Shown one piece after another: positions 35,758 through 45,281 of a stretch of DNA of 64,000 bases. The notes below the pieces were generated by a model that ran no database searches, was not told the DNA's origin, and was given only the letters and a program-made list of their open reading frames with translations. The position numbers and the translations under genes were made by a program. The stretch covers positions 118,121-182,120 of the forward strand of contig CABJBO010000001.1 in assembly GCA_902363875.1 (NCBI GenBank), in the 5' to 3' direction. Position 1 is the first letter of the stretch, and every line of letters begins with the position of its first letter. Source of the DNA: Coriobacteriaceae bacterium (GTDB taxonomy: Bacteria; Actinomycetota; Coriobacteriia; Coriobacteriales; Coriobacteriaceae).

Positions 35758-38334
35758 TTATTTGACCACCAGGTTGACCAGCTTGCCGGGCACGCAGATG
35801 GCCTTGACGACCGTCTTGCCCTCGAGCCACTTAGCGACGGCTTCCTCAGCGGCAGCCTGCATCTCCTCGTTGGAGGCGTCGCGGGCGACGTCGATGCGGC
35901 CGCGGACCTTGCCGAGCACCTGTACGACGATCTGCACCGTGTCCTCGATGGACTCGGCCAAGTCGAACTCGGGCCAGGCGGCGGTGTAGGCATTGCCCTC
36001 GCAGCCGAGCGCCTCATGCCACAGCTCGTCGGCCCAGAACGGGCAGATGGGGGCAAGGACGCTCACGATATCCTTGGCCACGCCGTAACACAGGGCCTTG
36101 TCACGGGAAGCGCCCTCAGTAGCGTTGAGGTAGGCGCTCGCGGCATTGACGAGTTCCATGACGGCCGAGATCGCGGTGTTGAACTGGCCGCGGTCAAAGT
36201 CCTCGGTGCACTTGGCAATGGTGCGGTGACGCTCGCGATAGAGCTTCATCGCGGCCTCGTCGAGCGCGGACTTGTCAAAGGCCACGTTGGCGTCACCGGA
36301 CTGGACGAGCTGCCACACGATACGCCAGGCGCGCTTAATGAAGCGGTTGGCGCCCTCGACGGCCTTGGGATCCCAGTCGAAGTCCTTCTCGGGCGGGGCG
36401 ATAAACAGGATCGCCAGACGCATGGTGTCGGCACCGTAGGGTTCAATGACCGAGCTCGGGGGCACGACGTTGCCCTTGGACTTGGACATGGTGTCGCCGT
36501 TCTCGTCCTTGACCATGCCCTGGCACAGCAGGTTGGTGAAGGGCTCGTCAACGCTCAGCAGGCCCAGATCGCGCAGCGCCTTGGTAAAGAAGCGGCTGTA
36601 GAGCAGGTGCAAAATGGCGTGCTCGATGCCGCCGATGTAGTTATCGACGGGCATCCAACGGTCGGCAGCCTCACGGGAGAAGGGCAGCTCGGTGTTGTGC
36701 GGGTCGGTATAGCGCAGGTAATACCAACTGGAGCAGGTAAAGGTGTCCATGGTATCGGTCTCACGCTTGGCCGGGCGACCGCAGACCGGGCAGGTGGTCT
36801 CGTAGAACTCCTTGCACTCGGCGAGGGTCTCGCCGGCACCCAGGTCCAGGTTCTCGGGCAGCGTCACCGGCAGCTGGTCCTCGGGCACGGGCACGATGCC
36901 GCAGTGCTCGCAGTGGATGGCCGGGATGGGGTTGCCCCAATAACGCTGACGGCTGATGAGCCAGTCGCGCAGACGGAACTCGACCTTGCGACGGCCGCAG
37001 CCCATGGCCTCGAGGTCGGCCACGATGGCAGCCTCGCCCTCAGAGTGCTTGCCGCCGCGCATGCCGGTGTACTTGCCCGACTGGACCAGCGTGCCCTCGG
37101 CAGCGTGGGCGCAATCCCAGTCGACGGTCTCGGCATGGAAGGTGTCGATGGTCTCGCCGCTAGCCTCGACGGCAGCGCGATCCTCATCGTCCAGGATGAT
37201 CGGCACGATCGGCAGGTCGTACTTGCGGGCGAACTCAAAGTCGCGCTGGTCGCCGCAGGGAACGGCCATGACGGCACCGGTGCCGTAGTCGGCAACGACA
37301 TAGTCGGCAACCCACACGGGGATCTTCTCGCCGTTGACGGGGTTTACCACGTAGCGGCCCGTAAAGGCGCCGTGCTTCTCGAGGGTACCCTGGGCGCGCT
37401 CGACGGCAGAGATATGCTTGGAGTCCTCGACGATCTTGGTGACGGCCTCCTCGTACTGAGTGCCCTCGACGAGCTCGTGCAGGCGCGCGTACTCGGGAGA
37501 CAGGACAAAGAAGGAAACGCCAAAGAGCGTGTCGGCGCGCGTGGTGAAGACGGTGATCTTACCCTCGTCGCCCTCGATGGGCTCGCCATCGGCGTCGCAC
37601 AGGGTAAAGTCAACCTCGGCGCCCTCGGAGCGGCCGATCCAGTTGGCCTGCATCTGCTTGACGCGCTCGGGCCAGCCGGGGAGCTTCTCCAGATCGTCGA
37701 GCAGCTCCTGGGAGTAGTCGGTGATCTTGTAGTACCACTGCTCGAGGTCACGCTTCTCGGGCTCGGTGCCGCAACGCCAGCACTTGCCCTCGGTTACCTG
37801 CTCGTTGGCCAAAACGGTCTTGCAGGTGGGGCACCAGTTGACCGGGTTCTTCTTGCGGTAGACCAGGCCCTTTTCCCACAACTTCTCAAAGATCCACTGA
37901 CCCCAACGGTAATAATCGGAGCTGCAGGTCTTGACCATGCGATCCAGATCGTAGGAGAAGCCCATGCGCTTCATCGTGGCGAGCGCCTGGTCCATGTTCT
38001 TATACGTCCAGGCGGCAGCCTGCGTGTTGTGCTTGATGGCGGCGTTCTCGGCAGGCAGGCCAAAGGCGTCAAAGCCGATGGGGTGCAGCACATCGTAGCC
38101 GCGCATGCGGGCCTGACGGGCCATGGCATCGCCGATGGTATAGTTGCGCGCGTGGCCCATGTGCAGGTCGCCCGACGGATACGGGAACATCTCGAGCACG
38201 TACTTCTTGGGCTTGCTGGCGTCGGTGTCGACGGCAAAGAGGTTGGAGTCCTCCCAGGCCTTCATCCACTTGGACTCTATGGCCTGCGCGTCGTAGGCAG
38301 GGATCTCATCCTTATGATCTGTGCAATCGCACAT
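35758..38334 (-). CDS. leuS: Leucyl-tRNA synthetase
   Basis: Class I synthetase, 858 residues, the normal length. HIGH-type motif [11 protein letters not shown] after [10 protein letters not shown], a zinc-type insertion ([16 protein letters not shown]), the CP1 editing domain in the middle, KMSKS-type [10 protein letters not shown], and an anticodon-binding C-terminal domain. AAAGGAG lies seven bases before the ATG. Its leader holds a large inverted repeat (38358-38476). Convergent with the lipoprotein gene. Confidence 0.98.
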   Translation of the reverse strand: MCDCTDHKDEIPAYDAQAIESKWMKAWEDSNLFAVDTDASKPKKYVLEMFPYPSGDLHMGHARNYTIGDAMARQARMRGYDVLHPIGFDAFGLPAENAAIKHNTQAAAWTYKNMDQALATMKRMGFSYDLDRMVKTCSSDYYRWGQWIFEKLWEKGLVYRKKNPVNWCPTCKTVLANEQVTEGKCWRCGTEPEKRDLEQWYYKITDYSQELLDDLEKLPGWPERVKQMQANWIGRSEGAEVDFTLCDADGEPIEGDEGKITVFTTRADTLFGVSFFVLSPEYARLHELVEGTQYEEAVTKIVEDSKHISAVERAQGTLEKHGAFTGRYVVNPVNGEKIPVWVADYVVADYGTGAVMAVPCGDQRDFEFARKYDLPIVPIILDDEDRAAVEASGETIDTFHAETVDWDCAHAAEGTLVQSGKYTGMRGGKHSEGEAAIVADLEAMGCGRRKVEFRLRDWLISRQRYWGNPIPAIHCEHCGIVPVPEDQLPVTLPENLDLGAGETLAECKEFYETTCPVCGRPAKRETDTMDTFTCSSWYYLRYTDPHNTELPFSREAADRWMPVDNYIGGIEHAILHLLYSRFFTKALRDLGLLSVDEPFTNLLCQGMVKDENGDTMSKSKGNVVPPSSVIEPYGADTMRLAILFIAPPEKDFDWDPKAVEGANRFIKRAWRIVWQLVQSGDANVAFDKSALDEAAMKLYRERHRTIAKCTEDFDRGQFNTAISAVMELVNAASAYLNATEGASRDKALCYGVAKDIVSVLAPICPFWADELWHEALGCEGNAYTAAWPEFDLAESIEDTVQIVVQVLGKVRGRIDVARDASNEEMQAAAEEAVAKWLEGKTVVKAICVPGKLVNLVVK

Positions 38335-38357
38335 ATCAGCTCCTTTAATCTTTAATG

Positions 38358-38476
38358 GGGTCGGTCGGCTTAGCTTTATTCGCTACTGCGGACAGTCCTG
38401 CGCAAGACGAAGAGCACATTAAGTGCTCTTCTTTGCGTGCGGAACTTGTAGCGAACAAAGCTAAGCCGCCCGACCC
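38358..38476 (-). promoter_or_regulatory. Structured leader of leuS (29-bp inverted repeat around a second hairpin)
   Basis: Two 29-base arms (38358-38386 and 38448-38476) pair with one mismatch and one G-U pair, closing a 61-base region that itself contains a perfect 9-bp hairpin (GAAGAGCAC at 38409-38417 and GTGCTCTTC at 38423-38431). It lies 24 bases upstream of the leuS start. No T-box sequence (AGGGTGGNACCGCG) is visible. It could be a regulatory RNA leader, a small RNA gene or a MITE-like insertion. Confidence 0.55.
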
Positions 38477-38510
38477 TAAGGTTGACTCGCATGATGATAG
38501 CAAATACAAC

Positions 38511-38545
38511 AAGCGAGATGTCTGCGACTTGCAGGCATCTCGCTT
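38511..38545 (-). terminator. guaB terminator
   Basis: A 15-bp stem (AAGCGAGATGCCTGC and its partner, one G-U) around a five-base loop, followed on the minus strand by TTGTTGT, 49 bases after the guaB stop. Confidence 0.8.
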
Positions 38546-38593
38546 TATCTAAATAACGTGGTTGAGGCTCAACCTTTATGTGCAGGTCTTATC

Positions 38594-40105
38594 TTATCGA
38601 TAAGACACAGACTGCTGGGAGTCTTTCACGACTACGTCGTGGGCGCCGCCTTCGACGATGGAGGTGGAGCTGACAAGGGTCAGGCGTGCCTTTTCCTGGA
38701 GCTCGGGGATCGAGAGGGCACCGCAATTGCACATCGTGGACTTGACCTTGTAGAGCGTGCCGCCCACGCCGTCCTTGAGGGAGCCGGCGTAGGGAACGTA
38801 GGAGTCGACGCCCTCGACGAAGCTGAGCTTCGCGGCGCCGCCCAGGTCGTAGCGCTGCCAGTTGCGGGCACGCGCAGAACCCTCGCCCCAGTACTCCTTC
38901 ATGTACTGGCCGTTGACGTTGACGCGCTCGGTCGGGCTCTCGTCAAAGCGGGCGAAGTAGCGGCCCAGCATCATAAAGTCGGCGCCCATGGCAAGGGCGA
39001 GCGTCATGTGGTAGTCGTAGACGATGCCGCCGTCGGAGCACACGGGCACGTAGACACCGGTCTCCTCGTAGTACTCGTCGCGAGCGCGGCAGACGTCGAT
39101 CAGCGCGGTGGCCTGGCCACGACCGATACCCTTGGTCTCGCGGGTAATGCAGATGGAACCGCCGCCGATACCGACCTTGATGAAGTCGGCACCGCAGTCG
39201 GCCAGGAATCGGAAGCCCTCGGCGTCGACGACGTTACCGGCACCGACCTTGACGTCCTCGCCGTAGTTGGCGCGGATCCACTCGATGGTGCGCTTCTGCC
39301 ACTCGCTGAAGCCCTCGGAAGAGTCGATGCACAGGACATCGGCGCCGGCCTCGATGAGCAGCGGCACGCGCTCGGCATAGTCGCGGGTGTTGATACCGGC
39401 GCCGACCATATAGCGCTTGTCGTTATCGAGCAGCTCGTTGGGGTTGGTCTTGTGGCTGTCGTAGTCCTTGCGGAAGACGATGCCCATAAGGTGATCGTTG
39501 TCGTCGACGATCGGCAGGGCGTTGAGCTTGTTGTCCCAAATGACGTCGTTGGCAACCTTGAGGCTGATGTTCTTGTCGCCCACGATGAGCTGCTCGCGCG
39601 GGGTCATGAACTCGGAGACCTTCTTCTGGTGGTCATCGCGGCTGGGACGATAGTCACGGCTGGTGACAATGCCCAGGAGCTTGCCCTTGGGAGTGCCGTC
39701 GTCGGTGACCGGCATGGTGGAGTGGCCGGTCTTCTCCTTGAGCTCGATAACCTGCTCCATGGTCATGTCGGGTGTCAGCGTGGAATCGGACTGAACGAAA
39801 CCAGCCTTGTGATCCTTAACGGCCTTGACCATAGCAGCCTCGGACTCGGGGGTCTGAGAACCGTAAATGAAGGACAGGCCACCCTCAGTAGCGAGCGCGA
39901 CACCCATGTCGACGCCCGAGACGGACTGCATGATGGCGGAAACCATGGGGATGTTCAGGGTGATTGCCGGCTTCTCACCGCGCTTGAAGCGAGTTAGCGG
40001 CGTCTTAAGAGAGACGTTGTTGGGGATGCACTGCGAGGACGAGTAACCAGGGACCAGCAGATACTCCGAAAACGTGTGGGACTCACCGGGAAAGAACGTA
40101 GCCAT
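38594..40105 (-). CDS. guaB: Inosine-5'-monophosphate dehydrogenase
   Basis: Oxidises IMP to XMP with NAD, the first committed step of GMP synthesis. 503 residues. TIM-barrel with two CBS domains inserted at about 110-230; catalytic Cys loop [16 protein letters not shown]; phosphate loop and flap with [12 protein letters not shown]. No purine riboswitch is apparent upstream. It has its own terminator and lies divergent to the ModE-type gene. Confidence 0.96.
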   Translation of the reverse strand: MATFFPGESHTFSEYLLVPGYSSSQCIPNNVSLKTPLTRFKRGEKPAITLNIPMVSAIMQSVSGVDMGVALATEGGLSFIYGSQTPESEAAMVKAVKDHKAGFVQSDSTLTPDMTMEQVIELKEKTGHSTMPVTDDGTPKGKLLGIVTSRDYRPSRDDHQKKVSEFMTPREQLIVGDKNISLKVANDVIWDNKLNALPIVDDNDHLMGIVFRKDYDSHKTNPNELLDNDKRYMVGAGINTRDYAERVPLLIEAGADVLCIDSSEGFSEWQKRTIEWIRANYGEDVKVGAGNVVDAEGFRFLADCGADFIKVGIGGGSICITRETKGIGRGQATALIDVCRARDEYYEETGVYVPVCSDGGIVYDYHMTLALAMGADFMMLGRYFARFDESPTERVNVNGQYMKEYWGEGSARARNWQRYDLGGAAKLSFVEGVDSYVPYAGSLKDGVGGTLYKVKSTMCNCGALSIPELQEKARLTLVSSTSIVEGGAHDVVVKDSQQSVSYR

Positions 40106-40289
40106 GTTTCTCCTTTTTCCATGCGACCGGTCGGCTGCAGGCCTCGTAGGACCCAGCCCAACCTTGGGCGCCCAATACTGGGGAAGTATCTTAACGCACT
40201 TTGACTGCTACAATGCATGGTTTAGAAAGAGCACACGAGGGTTTGACGCAGGCTTTGCGTTTGCCCAGCAAACACTTTAGCGGGGAGAC

Positions 40290-40646
40290 GTGGAGCGTAT
40301 GAAGTACAAGACGACGGCAAAGTTGGTCATTCAAGCGTGCGACAAGGATTTGCCGGGCGTGTTCGGCCATGGCTGCGTCTTGCTGCTGCAGGGTATTGCC
40401 CGGGAGCACTCACTCAACCGCGCCGCCAAAAGCATGGGCATGGCGTATTCTAAGGCCTGGCGCATCGTGAACGAGGCCGAAGGGCAGCTGGGATGCAAAC
40501 TCATCGAGCGCGACGGCGCCCGCGGATCCACGCTCACCCCCGCCGGCGAGCACGCCATCGAGGCCTATGAAACGCTGCAGACGGAGATCAACAACGTCAT
40601 AGCAACCCGGGCCGACACCCTCATTGCCACCATCACCGAAAAGTAG
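40290..40646 (+). CDS. ModE-type winged-helix DNA-binding protein (N-terminal domain only)
   Basis: 118 residues covering only a LysR/ModE-like winged helix (FGHGCVLLLQGIAREHSLNRAAKSMGMAYSKAWRIV in two parts, then GGAGSTLTPAGE-like wing). The molybdate-binding TOBE domains of full ModE are missing, so ligand sensing, if any, is done elsewhere. Start is GTG at 40290 or ATG at 40299; GGGGAG lies near both. No molybdate transport gene is seen next to it. Expression is divergent from guaB. Confidence 0.8.
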   Translation: MERMKYKTTAKLVIQACDKDLPGVFGHGCVLLLQGIAREHSLNRAAKSMGMAYSKAWRIVNEAEGQLGCKLIERDGARGSTLTPAGEHAIEAYETLQTEINNVIATRADTLIATITEK

Positions 40647-40671
40647 CTCATTTGGGACGGGCTTTTTAGCA
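40645..40671 (+). terminator. Terminator-like repeat after the ModE-type gene
   Basis: AGCTC (40645-40649) pairs with GGGCT (40659-40663), then TTTTT. The stretch TTTGGGACGGGCTTTTTAGC is nearly repeated at 50415-50434 near another gene end (19 of 20 bases). Confidence 0.5.
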
Positions 40672-40907
40672 ACGATGTCCCCTTCTTGTGCCAGGCCACG
40701 GCGTTCGATGACTTCATTGGCATGATCAGCGTACACAAAATGGGCGGTCGCAGCCGAGCCCCCCCCCGCGTAGCGAGCCTCAAGCTCAAGCTGGGACAGC
40801 ATCGTTGCGACTGCCCTTTCATCGTCGAGATAATCCTGAGGGTCACCACATATCTCAGGCCAGCGCAGCGGCGACGAACCCGCCGCCTCCTGCGCGCCCG
40901 CGCGAGC
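40672..40907 (-). pseudogene. Open reading remnant after the fructokinase gene
   Basis: No intact gene is seen in these 236 bases. On the minus strand, in the same frame as the fructokinase gene and starting right after its stop, codons stay open with protein-like composition (for example TAHFVYADHANEVIERRGLA) until they run into the antisense of the ModE-type gene. No start codon with a Shine-Dalgarno is visible. It contains a run of nine C (nine G on this strand) at 40759-40767. It may be a decayed gene or a shifted extension; unproven. Confidence 0.3.
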
Positions 40908-41801
40908 CTAGTTCTCCCCAAGCGCGCGCCGCGCGAGCTCCAGACAGCCCAAGATCCCCTGGTCGCCATCGAGCGAATTACCGACGACGTAGGCATCGAG
41001 ATCATCCATCTCGGGAATGGCGAGATAGCCGTTGAGCAGCTCCGCAAGCTTGATGCGGGCTGGCGGCAGCAACGGCAGGTGATCGCCCACGCCCCCGCCG
41101 ATGACGATCTTGCGGGGCATGTAGCACAACACGAACGTCGCGAGCGCCTGACCGAGATACCCGCCGATGAGCGCGACCTTGCCCGGGTCGTCCACCATGC
41201 CAGCCGCGACGGGATCGCCCCAGCGCTTCCACAGGGACGGGCCGCACGCGAGGCCCTCAAGGCAGTTCGTGTGGAACGGGCAGGCGGACACGCCGGAGGG
41301 CATCGGGTCGGCTGGGTCGCGCGTAAGCGGGATGTGGCCCGCCTCGGGATGCATCGCGCCATGAAGCAGATTGCCCTCCACCAGCACGCCGGCCCCCACA
41401 CCCGTGCCAATCGTGAGGTAAAGAACGTCGCGCAGGCCACGGGCGCACCCATACACGGCCTCGCCCAAGCATGCCGCGTTGACGTCGGTGTCGTAGCCAA
41501 CCGGGACATCGATGACGGAGCGCAGGGCGCCGAGGACATCGACGTTCGACCAGCCGGGCTTGGGAGTCGTGAGCATGCATCCAAAATGAGGCAACGCCGG
41601 GTCGACATCGGTGGGCCCAAAGGCACCCACACCCAGGGCCTCCACGCCGCGCTCAGCGAACCAAGCCCCGCACGCCTCCAGCGTCGAGGTAGGATCCGCG
41701 GTGTCGATTCGGACGCGCTCCACGATCTCCCCGTCTGCGCGACCAGTCGCGCACACCATCTTCGTCCCGCCCATCTCAAGGGCACCCAGCAAACGACTCA
41801 T
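40908..41801 (-). CDS. scrK: ROK family fructokinase
   Basis: Phosphorylates fructose with ATP. 297 residues. N-terminal GALEMGGTKMVCATG is the fructokinase version of the ROK phosphate loop (Glu-x-Gly-Gly-Thr-Lys), and the ROK zinc motif is present (HPEAGHIPLTRD then CPFHTNCLEGLACG). The ATG at 41801 overlaps the stop of the sucrose hydrolase gene (ATGA), so the two are coupled: the hydrolase frees fructose and this enzyme captures it. Confidence 0.92.
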   Translation of the reverse strand: MSRLLGALEMGGTKMVCATGRADGEIVERVRIDTADPTSTLEACGAWFAERGVEALGVGAFGPTDVDPALPHFGCMLTTPKPGWSNVDVLGALRSVIDVPVGYDTDVNAACLGEAVYGCARGLRDVLYLTIGTGVGAGVLVEGNLLHGAMHPEAGHIPLTRDPADPMPSGVSACPFHTNCLEGLACGPSLWKRWGDPVAAGMVDDPGKVALIGGYLGQALATFVLCYMPRKIVIGGGVGDHLPLLPPARIKLAELLNGYLAIPEMDDLDAYVVGNSLDGDQGILGCLELARRALGEN

Positions 41802-43375
41802 AGCTCCCCCTTTTCCCCGTTGGCGCTCAATTCCCAGCACGTGATGCGCGCGCCTGGCACCCTGATGGCACACGAGCGGCTCCTCGGGTACCAGCGCGTG
41901 CTCATGACGAGCTCACCTTCATTCACAAAGACCTCAACCGAAGACGTATCGACCAAAATGCGCACCGACCGCACGGCATTGACGCGCTCCCAGCGCTCCG
42001 TGCGCCCGCAACTGGCAGCATTGCGACCGGCATCACGGAAACGCATCACGAACCGCATGAGCCTCTCGTCCGGATCGCAAGTCACGAATAGTTCGAGCTC
42101 CTCTCCCAGGACCACATGCATCTCATCGCCCACGTCCTCGAGCGCAATATCGCATGCCGTCGGTATCACGTCGAGGTGCAGCTCATCCACAGCTCGATGC
42201 GCCTGCCCGCGCAGGGACGCGAGCTCGCGCACGGGCCGCTGGAGCACAACGCCCCCATTCCCTGCCGTGAGCTCACGAGGCACCGTGAAACAGTGCTGCC
42301 AGCCCTCGACGATCGTCGGGTCGTTACCGTAGGTGGCGTCTTCGGGCATGCCCATCCAGCCCATGAGGATGCGGCGGCCATCCTCGGCCACGAAAGTCTG
42401 GGGAGCGTAAAAGTCGAATCCGGCGTCCCACAAGCGGAACGTCCCCAGCTCATAACGCCCGCAGATGTCGCCCGCAAAGGGCACGTAGCCCGAATGGTAC
42501 ACGTTGCGGTGCTCCCAGTCGCCGCCAAAAAGGCCCTGCGGTGAGAACGAGAGCACCTGAAGAGCATCGAGCTCAAAATAATCGGGGCACTCCCACATGA
42601 AACCGAAGCGCTCCGAGGACTGGATCCTGTTCTGCAGCCTCCATGTCTGAAGTTCGTCCGAGGCGTACACGAGCACCTCTCCGGCATCGCGCTCGCAGCT
42701 GGCGCCATGGCAGCGCACGAAGAGCTCGCGCCGGGGCGATGGCGAGGCCGGGACGGAGTCCTTTGCGGGTCCGGCCTCCTCCGCAGCCCCACGGCGGCGC
42801 GCCCCCAGCACCATGAGGTACCTACCGCACGGGGCGTCCGCGCGCCATACTTTGGGATCGCGCACGTGGCAGGAGAGGTCAGCTGGATAGTCCGCATTGC
42901 CGAGCAGAAGGCGCTTCTCGCCGAACGTCTCGCCGTCGGCGGTATCCACCATAACAGTATTTCCCTCACGCCCCGTGTTGATGTAGTCGTAGGCGCCATT
43001 CCCATCGGGAAGCTTGACATTGCCGGTGTAAAACACGCTCACGTGGTCGTCGAGCACAAGTGCGGAGCCCGAGTACACGCCATGGCAATCGAACGGCTCG
43101 TCGGGGTACAGCGCGCAGCCCTCGTACGTCCAACTCACCAAGTCGGAGCTCGTGCTATGACCCCACATCTTGACGCCGCCCTCGACGTCAAAGGGGGCAT
43201 ATTGGAAGTACGCGTGAAAGACGCCGTCCTTCTGGTACAGACCGTTGGGATCGTTGAGCCATCCCACGGGTGGCATCAAGTGATACGTCTGGGCCCAGGT
43301 GCGCGGCCTGCGCGACGCGGCGTCCTCGGCAGCCTTCACCAGCTGCATCAAGTCGCGTTGAAGTGCGTTGGCCAT
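41798..43375 (-). CDS. scrB: GH32 sucrose(-6-phosphate) hydrolase / beta-fructofuranosidase
   Basis: 525 residues, cytoplasmic (no signal peptide). Five-bladed propeller with nucleophile Asp42 in WLNDPNG (39-45), stabiliser Asp173 in HVRDPKVW and acid/base Glu262 in WECPDYF; a C-terminal beta-sandwich follows. An inserted stretch near 190-230 (ARRRGAAEEAG...SPSPRRELF) is unusually basic and Pro/Ser-rich compared with relatives. GAAAGGA lies before the ATG. Coupled to the fructokinase gene downstream. The 187-base upstream gap holds no gene. Confidence 0.93.
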   Translation of the reverse strand: MANALQRDLMQLVKAAEDAASRRPRTWAQTYHLMPPVGWLNDPNGLYQKDGVFHAYFQYAPFDVEGGVKMWGHSTSSDLVSWTYEGCALYPDEPFDCHGVYSGSALVLDDHVSVFYTGNVKLPDGNGAYDYINTGREGNTVMVDTADGETFGEKRLLLGNADYPADLSCHVRDPKVWRADAPCGRYLMVLGARRRGAAEEAGPAKDSVPASPSPRRELFVRCHGASCERDAGEVLVYASDELQTWRLQNRIQSSERFGFMWECPDYFELDALQVLSFSPQGLFGGDWEHRNVYHSGYVPFAGDICGRYELGTFRLWDAGFDFYAPQTFVAEDGRRILMGWMGMPEDATYGNDPTIVEGWQHCFTVPRELTAGNGGVVLQRPVRELASLRGQAHRAVDELHLDVIPTACDIALEDVGDEMHVVLGEELELFVTCDPDERLMRFVMRFRDAGRNAASCGRTERWERVNAVRSVRILVDTSSVEVFVNEGELVMSTRWYPRSRSCAIRVPGARITCWELSANGEKGEL

Positions 43376-43562
43376 GAAGGTCCTTTCTCGTGTGATTCGT
43401 CTTCAGGTGCGTGAGGACGTGGCGCGGTGCGGATGCGGGGCAGCGCCTTGGACTATTTTCGAGGCACTCATCGCCGCTCCCTCAAACGCAAAGACTCAAC
43501 CATGATGCCCCACCGAACCGAGCACAGTGCAGCGTCATCATCCGTGACATACCGAATTGAAG

Positions 43563-44321
43563 CTATAAAACTCGATAATCAATCAATTCGATTCCAAGCC
43601 GCGCAAGTTGATCGATCATGCCGGCGCTACTCAGTGCCTCAGCTTCGTAAGTTCGGCTTTCCGTAAGCGAAGAGTGCTCCATGATGTAAGCATCGAGGTA
43701 CCCTGGATGGCAAATCGCCATTGCAGTCTCCCCTAAACTGATGGACGCCGCGCCATCGAGAAAATGCTTGCGCGCATCTTGAACAGAGGCGGCAGGGCGC
43801 ATCGGCAAAACACGAACAATCGAACCGCCGACCCTCATTGAGTCACAACCGCGATCGGGCAACAAGCTTACAGGCAGTCCGAGCTTCTCGGCAACGGCTG
43901 CCGCCGCCCTCATAAATGACGGTGAAAGCACGGCATGAATGTCAATATAATCCGGGAGTCGTCCAAGTAAAGACTTAAGTTGATCGACCTGCAAACGGAT
44001 CTCCCGGTATGCCTCTTCAAATGAAACGAAATCTTCCTCGACCGCTCTATACGCGGCGCTTCCGTGGAACTGCCCAGTTGACTCCACAAGTGACGGCACA
44101 AGGCTCGAATCAGATAGTGGCTCGCCGGCGCTAATGCACGCATGTAGACCGACTGCGACATCATGACCGGACAGCAACCTTACACCATGCTCCGCTGCGG
44201 GCATGTTTGCCATAACGCCGACGCTGCGCACGATTCCCGTATGCAAGGTGCGCTCAATCCCATAATTGACCGCTTCGCTAAATCCCAGATCATCAGCTCT
44301 GACCAGCAATCTTTTTGACAT
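43563..44321 (-). CDS. ChbG/HpnK (YdjC) family carbohydrate deacetylase
   Basis: About 252 residues. YdjC-family metal site RADDLGFSEAVNYGI (Asp pair), HACISAGEP and CHPGYLDAY are visible; the more usual DSHHH motif is IDIHAVLSP. Members remove acetyl groups from acetylated oligosaccharides or diacetylchitobiose-6-phosphate in the cytosol. The start at 44321 has AGGGGATAGGA upstream. It follows the metallo-beta-lactamase gene by four bases and is likely coupled to it. The sugar is unknown. Confidence 0.85.
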   Translation of the reverse strand: MSKRLLVRADDLGFSEAVNYGIERTLHTGIVRSVGVMANMPAAEHGVRLLSGHDVAVGLHACISAGEPLSDSSLVPSLVESTGQFHGSAAYRAVEEDFVSFEEAYREIRLQVDQLKSLLGRLPDYIDIHAVLSPSFMRAAAAVAEKLGLPVSLLPDRGCDSMRVGGSIVRVLPMRPAASVQDARKHFLDGAASISLGETAMAICHPGYLDAYIMEHSSLTESRTYEAEALSSAGMIDQLARLGIELIDYRVL

Positions 44322-44325
44322 GTTC

Positions 44326-45177
44326 CTATCCCCTTCCCTGCGGAGCCTTGTCGGCACGATAGCTCACGTTACCTTCGCGCCCATCCACGCGGACTTCACC
44401 TTGACGAGTCACCATTGTTCGTATGGCGCGATACGCAGGCAGGGCGGCCGGACGAGGCAACAGATCCATGCACGACGGCGGAAGCGGCACGCGATCGTCA
44501 TGACCCGATAAAATTGCGTCACATACCTCAATCACCGTCTCCAGCAAGAAGACCGGCGATTCGTAGGTACCGTGATTTCGCACGATGCGATCATAGCGAC
44601 CATCCAGCACGCGCACGCTCTCGAGGGCCCTCCGATAGGTCTTCACATCGGTGGACCAATCCTCAAGCAAAATCGTCCCCGGCCCACATGCGTCGCCGAA
44701 CATGGCAGCGCGTTCCTCCGGCACCAAAAAAATCATGGATCCGTGAGTGTGCCCTGGAACGGCGTACGCCTCAACGGTAACCCCGCCAAGGTCGAACACA
44801 TCGCCTCCGCGCAGGGGCTTCAATGCCCGCTCCTCAAGATGGGGCTCGAGCTCAATGTTCGAAAATCCGCATCCAGCGACAAATCGCTGGCGATAAGAAA
44901 TAGCGGCGTGGGCGCGATACACCGGAAGATCCATCAGGTTCATATGTGCCGAGCCAAACTCTCCCGCCCCCATCGCATGGTCGACATGCCCGTGAGAAAG
45001 AAGCACTGTGACCGGCAAGTTGGTAATCTGCCGAACAACGGCAGCGAGCCCGGGCACGCCACACCCCGTGTCCAAAAGAGCGGCACGGCGCGAGCCGCAA
45101 ACAAGATACATGGCTACGCCAAGAGGATCGACGATGCGATACATCCTGACACCAATACGAATCACCGTATAACTCAC
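44326..45177 (-). CDS. MBL-fold metallo-hydrolase
   Basis: 283 residues with a metallo-beta-lactamase fold: HxHxDH motif SHGHVDHAMGAGEF, GHTHGSMIF, GDACG and RNHG. The likely start is GTG at 45177 with GGAGGG nine bases upstream. The role is a hydrolase of unknown substrate; with the adjacent deacetylase and esterases a carbohydrate or acyl-ester substrate is likely. A terminator-like hairpin separates it from the PTS gene upstream. Confidence 0.85.
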   Translation of the reverse strand: MSYTVIRIGVRMYRIVDPLGVAMYLVCGSRRAALLDTGCGVPGLAAVVRQITNLPVTVLLSHGHVDHAMGAGEFGSAHMNLMDLPVYRAHAAISYRQRFVAGCGFSNIELEPHLEERALKPLRGGDVFDLGGVTVEAYAVPGHTHGSMIFLVPEERAAMFGDACGPGTILLEDWSTDVKTYRRALESVRVLDGRYDRIVRNHGTYESPVFLLETVIEVCDAILSGHDDRVPLPPSCMDLLPRPAALPAYRAIRTMVTRQGEVRVDGREGNVSYRADKAPQGRG

Positions 45178-45237
45178 GGGAAATCACCCTCCCACGGAAA
45201 CCAAGCTCATCATGTGCCGCGACGCAACGAACATAAA

Positions 45238-45270
45238 GCGCCCGAAATGCGCATTCGCAAATCGGGCGCC
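45238..45270 (-). terminator. Terminator-like hairpin after the PTS gene
   Basis: GCGCCCGA and TCGGGCGC pair with inner TGCG/CGCA pairs around a short loop, 11 bases past the PTS stop, followed on the minus strand by TTTATGTT. Confidence 0.6.
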
Positions 45271-45281
45271 ACAACACACCT

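Noticed and set aside
36016..38355. 779-codon open frame antisense to leuS
   Set aside because: It lies wholly opposite a well-conserved synthetase and has no family resemblance; long antisense frames are expected in GC-rich DNA.
38360..38500. Leader peptide upstream of leuS
   Set aside because: A short minus-strand frame with five Leu codons exists but its ATG overlaps the putative -10 region and has no Shine-Dalgarno.
38335..38510. T-box riboswitch for leuS
   Set aside because: The conserved T-box sequence and a terminator/antiterminator pair are not visible.
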